NCBI GenBank assembly: GCA_947490035.1
Contig: CANLGS010000237.1
Location: forward strand, 1-6,624
Length of the DNA stretch: 6,624 nt
Direction: 5' to 3'
Origin: Gemmataceae bacterium
Lineage (GTDB): Bacteria; Planctomycetota; Planctomycetia; Gemmatales; Gemmataceae
The notes below the pieces were generated by a model, which was not told where the DNA came from, made no database searches, and saw nothing but the letters and a program-made list of their open reading frames with translations. Below, piece after piece: positions 1-5,651 of this stretch. How positions within the stretch are numbered: position 1 is the first letter of the stretch; each line of letters starts with the position of its first letter. The translations under genes were made by a program, and so were the position numbers.

Positions 1-1
1 G

Positions 2-379
2 ACCCGCATCGGGATGACCCTGGCCGGGTTCCGTGATCTCGGCAACCGGGTCGGCATACAGGGTCATGTGGAAACCGACTTCTTTATTGGACCACGCCAG
101 CCGGGTCAGTCGAGGTACGACATGACTTATGCCCTGGCGGTGACGAAGACGGTGACGGAGGAGGACGTATTCCCCGCCGATCTTACGTTCTTCGTTGAAG
201 GCTTCGGTAGAACGCACTTGGAAGGGCGGAACGCGGGCCGGACGAGCGTCTCGCTGCTACCCGGCTGCCGGTTCATGGTCGTCAAGGACTTGTTCTTCGC
301 AGCCGGGGTGGAAATCCCGGTCGTCGCCCCCCGACCATTCGACCAGACGTTCCACTTCTCGATCCGGCGAGAATTTTGA
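2..379 (+). CDS. C-terminal part of a probable outer-membrane beta-barrel protein (5' end outside window)
   Basis: The frame is open from the first complete codon at base 2 and ends in TGA at 377-379, so only the last 125 residues are seen. There is an ATG at 14, but the frame continues upstream of it, so the true start is probably outside the window. The sequence alternates polar and hydrophobic residues in short strands (for example around YDMTYALAVTKTV and LTFFVEGFG). It then has a 'LLPGCRF' turn and a last strand ending FHFSIRREF, with a terminal phenylalanine as is usual for barrels inserted by the Bam complex. The PG-x-RF turn followed by a final FD-x-x-F strand resembles the C-terminus of MetA-pathway (phenol degradation) transporter-like barrels. 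That family assignment is inference from pattern only. The role and substrate are unknown. No terminator is seen after the stop. Confidence 0.6.
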   Translation, partial: TRIGMTLAGFRDLGNRVGIQGHVETDFFIGPRQPGQSRYDMTYALAVTKTVTEEDVFPADLTFFVEGFGRTHLEGRNAGRTSVSLLPGCRFMVVKDLFFAAGVEIPVVAPRPFDQTFHFSIRREF

Positions 380-389
380 GCGATGACGC

Positions 390-465
390 CGGGCCGCGTG
401 GACGGCTCCCACTCCAGCACGACGAGTTCGCCCTGGTCGTGGGCGGTCACGTCGAACGGCCCGGA
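390..465 (-). pseudogene. Possible relic of a bacteriophytochrome-type PAS domain
   Basis: On the minus strand, bases 403-462 translate to GPFDVTAHDQGELVVLEWEP. This matches, nearly residue for residue in pattern, the end of the N-terminal PAS domain of bacteriophytochromes, where a conserved His is followed by 'GELL-x-LE-F/W-EP'. The frame stays open on both sides, but the flanking residues do not look like the rest of a phytochrome: there is no chromophore-binding GAF domain or kinase. The piece lies in the 144-base gap between two plus-strand genes and runs into the 3' end of the first one in antisense. If real it is a short gene fragment left by rearrangement. It could instead be a chance antisense reading in GC-rich DNA. 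The family match is from memory. Confidence 0.35.
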
Positions 466-487
466 CGCCCCGGCACGCCCCGGCCGG

Positions 488-493
488 TATACT
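488..493 (+). promoter_or_regulatory. Candidate -10 box of the zinc-finger/antiporter/LOG operon
   Basis: TATACT matches five of six positions of the sigma-70 -10 consensus and stands out in very GC-rich surroundings. It ends 30 bases before the ATG at 524, leaving room for a leader of roughly 23 bases. No convincing TTGACA-like -35 box is seen at the right distance, so the assignment rests on the -10 alone. Confidence 0.35.
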
Positions 494-523
494 GATGAGC
501 GAACACGTTCCGCGAGACCCGCC

Positions 524-868
524 ATGTCCGCCATCACCCGGCAGATGCTCCGCGACTACCTCAACGACGCGCTCCCCGACGCGGAACTGGCGGCGGTCGA
601 GAAGGCGTTGCGGGAGTCGGCCGATTTGCGCGCGCTGTATCGGGAGGTCATCGAGCAGGAGGACCGCGGCGAACACACGGTCGGCGCCATCTGGCGTCGC
701 GAGCGCGTGAGTTGCCCCACCCGCGACCAACTCGGCGGCTTCCTGCTGGGCGCCGGCGACCCGGAGTCGCTCGAATACATCGAGTTCCACCTCAAGACGA
801 TCGGCTGCCCGTCCTGCCAGGCGAACCTCGACGACCTGCGGAAGGCCAACAAACCGGGGAAGAAGTGA
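524..868 (+). CDS. Small anti-sigma/zinc-finger-like protein
   Basis: This gene encodes 114 residues. The C-terminal half carries a ZAS-like set of zinc ligands: C64, H89, C95 and C98 (C-x24-H-x5-C-x2-C). The classical anti-sigma zinc finger ends H-x3-C-x2-C, so this one has two extra residues between His and Cys. The N-terminal half (about residues 8-42, YLNDALPDAELAAVEKALRE) has the helix pattern of the same fold but no cysteines, suggesting a degenerate duplicate. There is no membrane segment, so it should be cytoplasmic. I recall similar 'SCPTRDQLGGFLLG...FHL...GC-x-x-CQANL' proteins in planctomycetes, often near sigma factors or kinases. No sigma factor is visible here. An open frame extends to 383, but the first 47 codons upstream look non-coding and the TATACT box lies within them, so the ATG at 524 was chosen. 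The stop overlaps the antiporter start (GTGA), indicating translational coupling. The biochemical partner is unknown. Confidence 0.75.
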   Translation: MSAITRQMLRDYLNDALPDAELAAVEKALRESADLRALYREVIEQEDRGEHTVGAIWRRERVSCPTRDQLGGFLLGAGDPESLEYIEFHLKTIGCPSCQANLDDLRKANKPGKK

Positions 869-2298
869 ACAGCGCCGCCGAATCGCTCGTCAAGTTGGAT
901 GTCGAACACCTCCTGCTGCCGGTACTGGTTCAGTTGGCGGTCATCATCGCGGCGGCGCGCCTGTTCGGGGCGGTGGCGCGGCGGGTCGGCCAGCCGGGCG
1001 TGGTCGGCGAGATCGTCGCCGGCCTCTTGCTCGGCCCGTCGCTGTTGGGCTGGTTGTTCCCCGAAGTGTTCGCGACCGTGTTCCGGCCGGCGCTCGAAGG
1101 CGTGCCGCAGCCGCTCGCGGACGCGATGCTGCCGAAGGTGTTCACCGTCGTCGCGCAGTTCGGCCTGATCTTCCTGATGTTCCTGGTCGGGCTGGAGTTC
1201 GAGTTCGATCACGTCCGCGCGCACGGCCGCGCGGCCGTGCTGATCTCGCTCGCGGGCATCGCGTTGCCGTTCGCGCTCGGCGCCGGGCTGGCGCAACTGA
1301 TCCACCCGCACCTCGAAGCGCACCCGAAGGCCGGTGTAGTGTCGCACCTCGGCCTCACGCTGTTCCTCGGCGTCGCACTCTCCATCACCGCGATTCCGGT
1401 GCTCGGCCGGATCATGCTGGAACTGAACATCACGCGGACGCGGCTCGGCGCGATCACCATCACCGCCGCGGCCGTGGACGACGCGATCGGCTGGATCATG
1501 CTGGCGAGCGTCACCGCCGTGGTGAAGTCGAACTTCGACCCGCTCCAGACGCTGCGCATGGTCGGGCTGACGGCGGCGTTCGCGCTGCTGATGTGGTTCG
1601 TGGTGCGCCCGGTACTGGTGCGATACTTCGCGTACTCGCTGCGGGCGAAAGGCGGGCGACTGGGCGCGACCGCGCTGGCCGTGCTGCTCGTCAGCGTGCT
1701 GCTCGCGTCCGTGGCGACGAACCTGATCGGCATCTTCGCGGTGTTCGGCGCGTTCCTGCTCGGCGCGGTGCTGTCCGATCAAACGGAACTCCAACGGGCC
1801 GCGCACGCGAAGTTGCACGACCTCGTCGCGTCGTTCTTCGTGCCGGTGTTCTTCACCTACACCGGGCTGCGCACGGACATCACTGCGCTGCACGGCGGCG
1901 CGATGTGGCTGATCTGCGGCGCGGTGGTGGTCGCGGCCGTGATCGGGAAGTTGATCGGCTGCGGGCTGGCCGCGCGAGCGAGCGGGTTCACCTGGAAAGA
2001 GGCGGGGATCATCGGCGCGATGATGAACGCCCGCGGGCTGATGGCGCTGATCGCGATCAACATCGGCTACGAAATGGGCGTCATCCCGCGCAGCCTGTTC
2101 TGCGTGCTGGTCGTCATGGCGCTGGCGACGACCGTGCTGACCACGCCGCTGCTGCTCTGGCTGAGAAAGGGTACGGAGATCGAAGCCCCAATTGCTCGGA
2201 GCGGCTTCCTGGGCAATACCCCAGAAGCGCCCGGTTTAGCGCCGATCCCGGAGGGGTCGTCTGCTGATACTTCCAAACGGATCACCACAAACTCATGA
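865..2298 (+). CDS. CPA2-family cation:proton antiporter (Na+/H+ exchanger domain), short form without RCK domain
   Basis: This is an inner-membrane monovalent cation/proton exchanger of 477 residues with about 12-13 hydrophobic segments over residues 15-432. Family marks are visible: GQPGVVGEIVAGLLLGPSLLG near the N-terminus, FLMFLVGLEFE, the ion-binding aspartate pair D205-D206 within AAAVDDAIGW, FGAFLLGAVLSD, and the GAMMNARGLMAL helix with R390. The DD pair is typical of electrogenic exchangers, but ion choice (Na+ or K+) cannot be read from sequence. KefB/KefC relatives carry a C-terminal nucleotide-binding RCK/TrkA-N domain; here only a 42-residue hydrophilic tail (436-477) follows the last helix. 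GTG at 865 was chosen because it overlaps the preceding stop, has a GGGGAAGAA ribosome-binding stretch just before it, and places the first helix naturally. The upstream extension of the frame to 712 is Arg/Pro-rich and lies antiphase in the previous gene. The stop overlaps the LOG ATG (ATGA). Tail codons are much richer in A/T at third positions than the membrane part. Confidence 0.9.
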   Translation: MNSAAESLVKLDVEHLLLPVLVQLAVIIAAARLFGAVARRVGQPGVVGEIVAGLLLGPSLLGWLFPEVFATVFRPALEGVPQPLADAMLPKVFTVVAQFGLIFLMFLVGLEFEFDHVRAHGRAAVLISLAGIALPFALGAGLAQLIHPHLEAHPKAGVVSHLGLTLFLGVALSITAIPVLGRIMLELNITRTRLGAITITAAAVDDAIGWIMLASVTAVVKSNFDPLQTLRMVGLTAAFALLMWFVVRPVLVRYFAYSLRAKGGRLGATALAVLLVSVLLASVATNLIGIFAVFGAFLLGAVLSDQTELQRAAHAKLHDLVASFFVPVFFTYTGLRTDITALHGGAMWLICGAVVVAAVIGKLIGCGLAARASGFTWKEAGIIGAMMNARGLMALIAINIGYEMGVIPRSLFCVLVVMALATTVLTTPLLLWLRKGTEIEAPIARSGFLGNTPEAPGLAPIPEGSSADTSKRITTNS

Positions 2299-2879
2299 AC
2301 TCCGTGTGCGTGTTCTGCGGTTCGGCGAGCGGCACCAACCCCGTGTACGCGGAGGTCGCGCGCGAGTTGGGGCGCGTGCTGGCTTCGCGCAACCTGGCGC
2401 TGGTGTACGGCGGCGGGCGCGTCGGGCTGATGGGCGAAGTCGCGAGCGCCACACTCGCGGCCGGCGGCACGGTGATCGGCGTGATCCCGCACTCGCTCGC
2501 GGTGAAGGAGATCGCGCAAGAAGACTGCACGGAACTGATCGTGGTGGACACGATGCACGAGCGCAAGTCGCGGATGGCCGACCGCTCGGACGCGTTCGTC
2601 GCGCTGCCCGGCGGCTACGGCACCTGCGACGAGCTGTTTGAAATCCTGACGTGGGCGCAGCTCGGCATTCACAACAAGCCGGTCGCGGTGCTGAACGTGA
2701 ACGGGTTCTTCACGCCGCTGCTCGCGTGGCTCGATCACGTCGTTACTGAGGGCTTGCTGCGGCCCAAGCACCGCGAGTTGCTTCTGGTCGCGGAGAGCGT
2801 GCCGGAGTTGCTTTCGCGACTGGAAGCCTGGACGCCGCCGGAACCGCTCACGAAGTGGGTGGCACCGGGCGAGCGGTGA
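2295..2879 (+). CDS. LOG-family (TIGR00730) Rossmann-fold nucleotide phosphoribohydrolase
   Basis: This is a 194-residue protein, the usual size for a single-domain LOG ('lysine decarboxylase-like') protein. Family members cleave N6-modified AMP, such as isopentenyladenosine 5'-monophosphate, to the free base and ribose 5-phosphate, and often AMP as well. The N-terminal VCVFCGSASG (4-13), the YGGGRVGLMG nucleotide-binding loop (38-47), MHERK (87-91, with R90) and the signature PGGYGTCDE (105-113, with catalytic E113) are all present and intact. It is expected to be a cytoplasmic dimer. The name 'lysine decarboxylase' sometimes given to this family is a misannotation. The ATG at 2295 overlaps the antiporter stop by four bases, so it is the third gene of the operon. 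In bacteria the physiological substrate is often uncertain, and no cytokinin-synthesis (ipt-like) gene is in view. A functional link to the antiporter is not evident from sequence. The gene converges on the next one with only 3 bases between stop codons and no terminator. Confidence 0.92.
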   Translation: MNSVCVFCGSASGTNPVYAEVARELGRVLASRNLALVYGGGRVGLMGEVASATLAAGGTVIGVIPHSLAVKEIAQEDCTELIVVDTMHERKSRMADRSDAFVALPGGYGTCDELFEILTWAQLGIHNKPVAVLNVNGFFTPLLAWLDHVVTEGLLRPKHRELLLVAESVPELLSRLEAWTPPEPLTKWVAPGER

Positions 2880-2882
2880 GCC

Positions 2883-3383
2883 TCACGCGGCGGACACGTC
2901 GGCGCGGGCGGCGGTGACGCCGGGCGGGAGCGGGCCGCCGCGCGCGTTCCACTCGTCGGCAACGCGGCGCACGCGCTCGGCCGACCCGATGCGCTCGACC
3001 GGCGACAGCGTGAGCCGCACCGCGCCGAATTCGACCCGCGCCGCGGTGAGGGTGAGACCGCTGCCGCCAAGCGCTTGCTCTTGCTCGCTCAGCGAAGAGA
3101 CGAGCAGTTTGGCATGTTCGGACGCGGCGAACAGATCGTCCGGCGACGGCTCGTCGTCGGAATAATCGAGTTCCAGCACTAACTCGGGGGGCAGCGCCGC
3201 CAGCGCGGCTTGTGCGCGCGCCGCTTCGGCCCAGGCGGCGTCGATCTCGACTCTCTTCTCCGCGGCGAGTTTCTGAACGCGGGCTTCCGCCTCTGCATCG
3301 CCGCGGCGCACCGCCCGCACGATCAGCACGACGACGACGAGGCACGCAACCCACTCGACGGCGATGAACACGTACAGTCCCAT
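2883..3383 (-). CDS. Single-pass membrane protein with helical segment and alpha/beta C-terminal domain, unknown function
   Basis: The gene encodes 166 residues and I recognise no family. Residues 4-22 (YVFIAVEWVACLVVVVLIV) form a membrane helix followed by the basic RAVRR, which by the positive-inside rule puts the C-terminal part in the cytoplasm. Residues 28-64 are an Ala/Glu/Arg-rich helix, probably coiled coil. Residues 66-146 read like a small alternating domain: strand ELVLELDY, acidic loop DDEPSPDD, a helix around 83-105, strand ARVEFGAVRLTL, and helix SAERVRRVADEWN. The last 20 residues are Pro/Ala-rich. The ATG is preceded by GGGGA 7 bases upstream, supporting the start. The start lies 2 bases after the stop of the upstream minus-strand gene, so the two form an operon. 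The reading is preferred over the open plus-strand frames here because it gives a coherent membrane protein and has the ribosome-binding site. Confidence 0.7.
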   Translation of the reverse strand: MGLYVFIAVEWVACLVVVVLIVRAVRRGDAEAEARVQKLAAEKRVEIDAAWAEAARAQAALAALPPELVLELDYSDDEPSPDDLFAASEHAKLLVSSLSEQEQALGGSGLTLTAARVEFGAVRLTLSPVERIGSAERVRRVADEWNARGGPLPPGVTAARADVSAA

Positions 3384-3385
3384 GA

Positions 3386-3688
3386 CTACTCCCCGAGCCG
3401 TTTGATCAACTCGTTGACCGCCTTCGTTAGCCGACGCGCCTCGGCATGGAGCTTGCGCAGTTCACCCTGCTGCGCCGCGTCGAGCCGCCGAATCATCTCA
3501 TCCTTCGCCGCAAGCGCAACGCGGCGAGCTTCCACCAACTCGGCCGCGGCCTCGGCACGAATCTTCTCTTCGCGCTGGAGGAACTTGTCCGCGGCGCGAT
3601 CGACCTTCCGGCTACAATACCGCCCGACGAAGCCGATTACGACCACGATCGGGAACTGCTTGCCGATGTCAACCAGCCAGTCGGGCAT
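3386..3688 (-). CDS. Small membrane-anchored coiled-coil protein, unknown function
   Basis: The gene encodes 100 residues from the ATG at 3688. A GTG one codon earlier (3689-3691) could also initiate, but GAGGAA at 3695-3700 is better spaced (6 bases) for the ATG. A short hydrophobic segment (about residues 11-24, [14 protein letters not shown]) is followed by basic CSRK. Nearly the whole remainder (about 28-98) is then an uninterrupted charged helix rich in Ala, Glu, Arg and Lys with Leu/Val/Ile at heptad-like spacing, hence a probable coiled coil. There are no enzymatic motifs. Together with the next minus-strand gene, 2 bases downstream, it makes a pair of N-terminally anchored helical proteins that could form a complex; this is inference. 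No family is recognised. It is transcribed divergently from fumC across 87 bases. Confidence 0.65.
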   Translation of the reverse strand: MPDWLVDIGKQFPIVVVIGFVGRYCSRKVDRAADKFLQREEKIRAEAAAELVEARRVALAAKDEMIRRLDAAQQGELRKLHAEARRLTKAVNELIKRLGE

Positions 3689-3727
3689 CACCGGTTCCTC
3701 GCGGTAGGCTCTTCGCTCACCTCATCT

Positions 3728-3733
3728 TACAAT
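3728..3733 (+). promoter_or_regulatory. Candidate -10 box for fumC in the divergent spacer
   Basis: TACAAT (five of six consensus positions) lies 42 bases before the fumC ATG in the 87-base spacer shared with the minus-strand pair. No clear -35 hexamer is seen. The same spot read on the minus strand offers TATTGT (3730-3735), a weak candidate for the divergent genes. The fumC start has no evident Shine-Dalgarno sequence. Confidence 0.35.
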
Positions 3734-3775
3734 ACCCGCACTCCCCGTTTCTCTCCACCACACGAGCGCTCACCG

Positions 3776-5311
3776 ATGCCCGAGTACCGCACGGAAACCG
3801 ACAGCATGGGGCCGATCCGCGTGCCCGCCGACCGCTACTACGGCGCGCAAACGGCACGCTCGCTCACGCACTTCGCCATCGGCATCGACACCATGCCGCG
3901 CGCCGTCATCCGCGCGTTCGGTACGCTCAAGAAGGCTGCGGCGCTCACGAACAAATCACTCGGGCTGATGCCCGCGAACACCTGCGATCTGGTGTGCAAG
4001 GCTGCGGATGAGGTCATCGCGGGCACACTCGACGACCACTTCCCGCTTCGCGTGTGGCAGACCGGTAGCGGCACGCAGACCAACATGAACGTGAACGAGG
4101 TCATCTCGAACCGCGGCATTCAGATGGCCGGCGGCGCGATGGGCAGCAAGAAGCCGGTCCACCCGAACGACGACGTGAACATGTCGCAGTCGTCCAACGA
4201 CACCTTCCCGACCGCGATGCACGTCGCCGCCGCCGAAGAGATCGTTCACCAGTTGGTGCCGAGCGTTCAGCAACTGCGAGACACGTTCGCGGCCAAGTCG
4301 AAGGAGTTCGCGAGTATCGTGAAGATCGGCCGCACGCACCTGATGGACGCGGTGCCGCTCACGCTCGGGCAGGAGTTCAGCGGCTACGTCAGCCAGCTCG
4401 ACTACGGCATTGCCGCGATCCAGGCGACGCTGCCGATGCTGTACGAACTCGCGCTCGGCGGCACCGCCGTCGGCACCGGGCTGAACGCGCACCCGGAGTT
4501 CGCGGTGAAAGTGGCGAAGCAGATCGCGGAACTTACGGGGATGCCGTTCGTGACCGCTCCGAACAAGTTCCAGGCGCTCGCGGGTCATGAACCGCTTGCG
4601 TTTGCAAGCGGCGCGTTGAAGGCGCTCGCGGCCGGCCTCATGAAGATTGCCAACGACATCCGCTGGCTCGCGAGCGGGCCGCGCTGCGGGCTGGGCGAAC
4701 TCACCATCCCGGAGAACGAACCCGGCTCGTCGATCATGCCCGGCAAGGTGAACCCGACGCAGTCCGAGGCGATGACGATGGTGTGCGTGCAGGTGATGGC
4801 GAACGATGTCGCGGTCGGCATCGCGGCTTCGCAAGGCAACTTCGAGTTGAACGTCTTCAAGCCGGTACTCATCCACAACTTCTTGCACTCGGTGCGGCTG
4901 CTCACCGACGCGTGCCGCAGCTTCCGCGAACACTGCGCCGCGGACATGCCCGAGACTGACTACGAGGCGCTCGAATACGGCGTCGGCAAGGACAGCGGTA
5001 TGGTCGAGGTCGATCAGTCGAAGCTCAAGCCGAAGGCGGGCGGCAAGACGCGCACCGGCATCGCGGCCAACGAGAAGCAGATCGCGGGCTACCTGAACAA
5101 CTCGCTGATGCTGGTAACCGCGCTGAACCGGCACATCGGGTACGACGCGGCGGCGAAGATCGCGAAGACCGCGCACCACAACGACACCACGCTCCGCGAC
5201 GAGGCGGTGAAACTCGCGCCCCCCTTAAAGGACGGAAGCGGCGTGCTGACCGCCGAGGCATTCGACCGGATCGTGCGGCCCGAAAAGATGACCGGACCTG
5301 GCGCGGATTAG
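3776..5311 (+). CDS. fumC: Class II fumarate hydratase (fumarase C) with a ~38-residue insertion
   Basis: This cytoplasmic TCA-cycle enzyme interconverts fumarate and L-malate without an iron-sulfur cluster and acts as a homotetramer. The protein has 511 residues against about 467 in E. coli FumC. It aligns without gaps to the E. coli numbering through the active site: DSMG (9-12), GSGTQTNMN, the SSND motif near 139-142, catalytic H188 in [16 protein letters not shown], and the mobile signature loop [11 protein letters not shown] (317-327) with S318, K324 and N326. This alignment fixes the start at 3776 although the frame is open to 3446. After HCA (386-388) there is an insert, residues 389-427, rich in charged residues, Gly and Lys. 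The family pattern then resumes at GIAANEKQI and [15 protein letters not shown]. The insert lies where the central helical domain passes to the small C-terminal domain. It is in frame with unchanged codon use, so it is probably a lineage trait rather than an error. No operon partner is seen. Confidence 0.96.
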   Translation: MPEYRTETDSMGPIRVPADRYYGAQTARSLTHFAIGIDTMPRAVIRAFGTLKKAAALTNKSLGLMPANTCDLVCKAADEVIAGTLDDHFPLRVWQTGSGTQTNMNVNEVISNRGIQMAGGAMGSKKPVHPNDDVNMSQSSNDTFPTAMHVAAAEEIVHQLVPSVQQLRDTFAAKSKEFASIVKIGRTHLMDAVPLTLGQEFSGYVSQLDYGIAAIQATLPMLYELALGGTAVGTGLNAHPEFAVKVAKQIAELTGMPFVTAPNKFQALAGHEPLAFASGALKALAAGLMKIANDIRWLASGPRCGLGELTIPENEPGSSIMPGKVNPTQSEAMTMVCVQVMANDVAVGIAASQGNFELNVFKPVLIHNFLHSVRLLTDACRSFREHCAADMPETDYEALEYGVGKDSGMVEVDQSKLKPKAGGKTRTGIAANEKQIAGYLNNSLMLVTALNRHIGYDAAAKIAKTAHHNDTTLRDEAVKLAPPLKDGSGVLTAEAFDRIVRPEKMTGPGAD

Positions 5312-5390
5312 GAGTGTGGTCCGCCGCTCCGCGGCGGTTCTTCTCTTCGAAACAAAGACGAAGACCGCCGCGGAGCGGCGGACCACCCTC
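5312..5390. repeat. REPIN-like long inverted repeat (two palindromic REP-type arms)
   Basis: Bases 5316-5338 and 5364-5386 are perfect 23-base reverse complements. The pairing extends outward by GAG/CTC after one mismatch, and inward by TCTTC/GAAGA after one bulged T. Each arm is itself a hairpin: CCGCCGC-TCC-GCGGCGG (5321-5337) and CCGCCGC-GGA-GCGGCGG (5365-5381). Two inverted palindromic units around a short AT-richer centre (5344-5359) are the layout of a REP doublet (REPIN), which in other bacteria is spread by a RAYT transposase. The repeat starts directly after the fumC stop. It has no U-tract on either side, so it is not a classical intrinsic terminator, although a stem this strong could protect or end the fumC transcript. 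Genome-wide repetition cannot be judged from one copy. Confidence 0.7.
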
Positions 5391-5395
5391 AAAAA

Positions 5396-5429
5396 CACCG
5401 CCCGGCGGTGCGGGGACACCACCGGGCGG
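5396..5429. repeat. Second GC-rich hairpin downstream of fumC
   Basis: CCGCCCGG (5398-5405) pairs with CCGGGCGG (5422-5429). After one C-A mismatch, GGTG (5407-5410) pairs with CACC (5417-5420), leaving a six-base loop. The left part alone is also an odd palindrome (CACCGCC-C-GGCGGTG, 5396-5410), so two folds compete. No T-run follows. It may be part of the same repeat block or an additional barrier to transcription. Confidence 0.45.
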
Positions 5430-5522
5430 CCGGGAGACCGTCCCTTCGCGGGGTACGATCTTGGTAACAGCGTAAACTCCGCGCGCCGGGAGCAATGGTC
5501 TGGAGTGCCATTCCCCGCACCG

Positions 5523-5544
5523 TTTGGGGCCGGCGCCCCTCAAA
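5523..5544. terminator. Hairpin with weak terminator character
   Basis: TTTGGGGC (5523-5530) pairs with GCCCC plus AAA (5535-5539 and 5542-5544), with a CGGC loop and a two-base TC bulge. An A-rich right flank and a T-rich left flank are present, but the tract is short and no clean T-run follows on the plus strand. Read on the minus strand the stem is followed by only three Ts. It may help separate fumC from the next gene; function is uncertain. Confidence 0.3.
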
Positions 5545-5578
5545 ACCGTTGAGAAAAGTCGCGCCCGGCACAACCTTT

Positions 5579-5587
5579 TGTTACAGT
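5579..5587 (+). promoter_or_regulatory. Candidate extended -10 promoter of the secreted-protein gene
   Basis: TG-T-TACAGT is an extended -10 element: a TG one base upstream of a hexamer matching four of six consensus positions. It lies in the gene-free stretch, 64 bases before the ATG at 5652. No well-spaced -35 is present (TTGAGA at 5549-5554 is too far), which fits an extended -10 promoter. The predicted leader would contain the hairpin at 5602-5622. Confidence 0.35.
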
Positions 5588-5601
5588 GCGTCGTCTTGAC
5601 T

Positions 5602-5622
5602 GAATCGGGGCGCACCCGATTC
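5602..5622 (+). promoter_or_regulatory. Perfect 8-bp hairpin / dyad in the leader of the secreted-protein gene
   Basis: GAATCGGG (5602-5609) and CCCGATTC (5615-5622) are exact inverted repeats around GCGCA. The dyad directly follows TTGACT (5596-5601), a -35-like hexamer, and lies 30 bases before the start codon, upstream of the GGAG ribosome-binding site (5640-5643). It could be an RNA hairpin in the leader or a DNA operator for a dimeric regulator. It has no T-run, so a terminator is unlikely. Confidence 0.45.
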
Positions 5623-5651
5623 GCCTTTCCACCCTTTTCGGAGTTACCTGA

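Noticed and set aside
556..1893. Long minus-strand open frame (445 codons) across the antiporter
   Set aside because: Its translation is dominated by Arg, His, Asp, Glu and Gln, as expected from the antisense of a GC-rich membrane-protein gene, with no domain pattern. The plus strand carries clear antiporter motifs.
2876..2886. GTGAG-C-CTCAC palindrome between the two convergent genes
   Set aside because: It arises largely because the two TGA stop codons face each other. The arms are only 5 bases and no T-run is present, so it is not a supportable terminator.
3446..3775. Upstream extension of the fumC frame (110 codons)
   Set aside because: The ATG at 3776 aligns residue for residue with the E. 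coli FumC N-terminus. The extension runs antisense to the small coiled-coil gene and through the divergent promoter spacer.
3956..5179. Long minus-strand open frame (407 codons) across fumC
   Set aside because: It is an antisense shadow rich in Arg, His, Val and Leu, lying fully inside a certain fumarase gene.
5316..5552. Small plus-strand open frame (78 codons) starting in the inverted repeat
   Set aside because: Its first part is the translated repeat (the minus strand gives an almost identical peptide), there is no ribosome-binding site, and the rest crosses hairpins.
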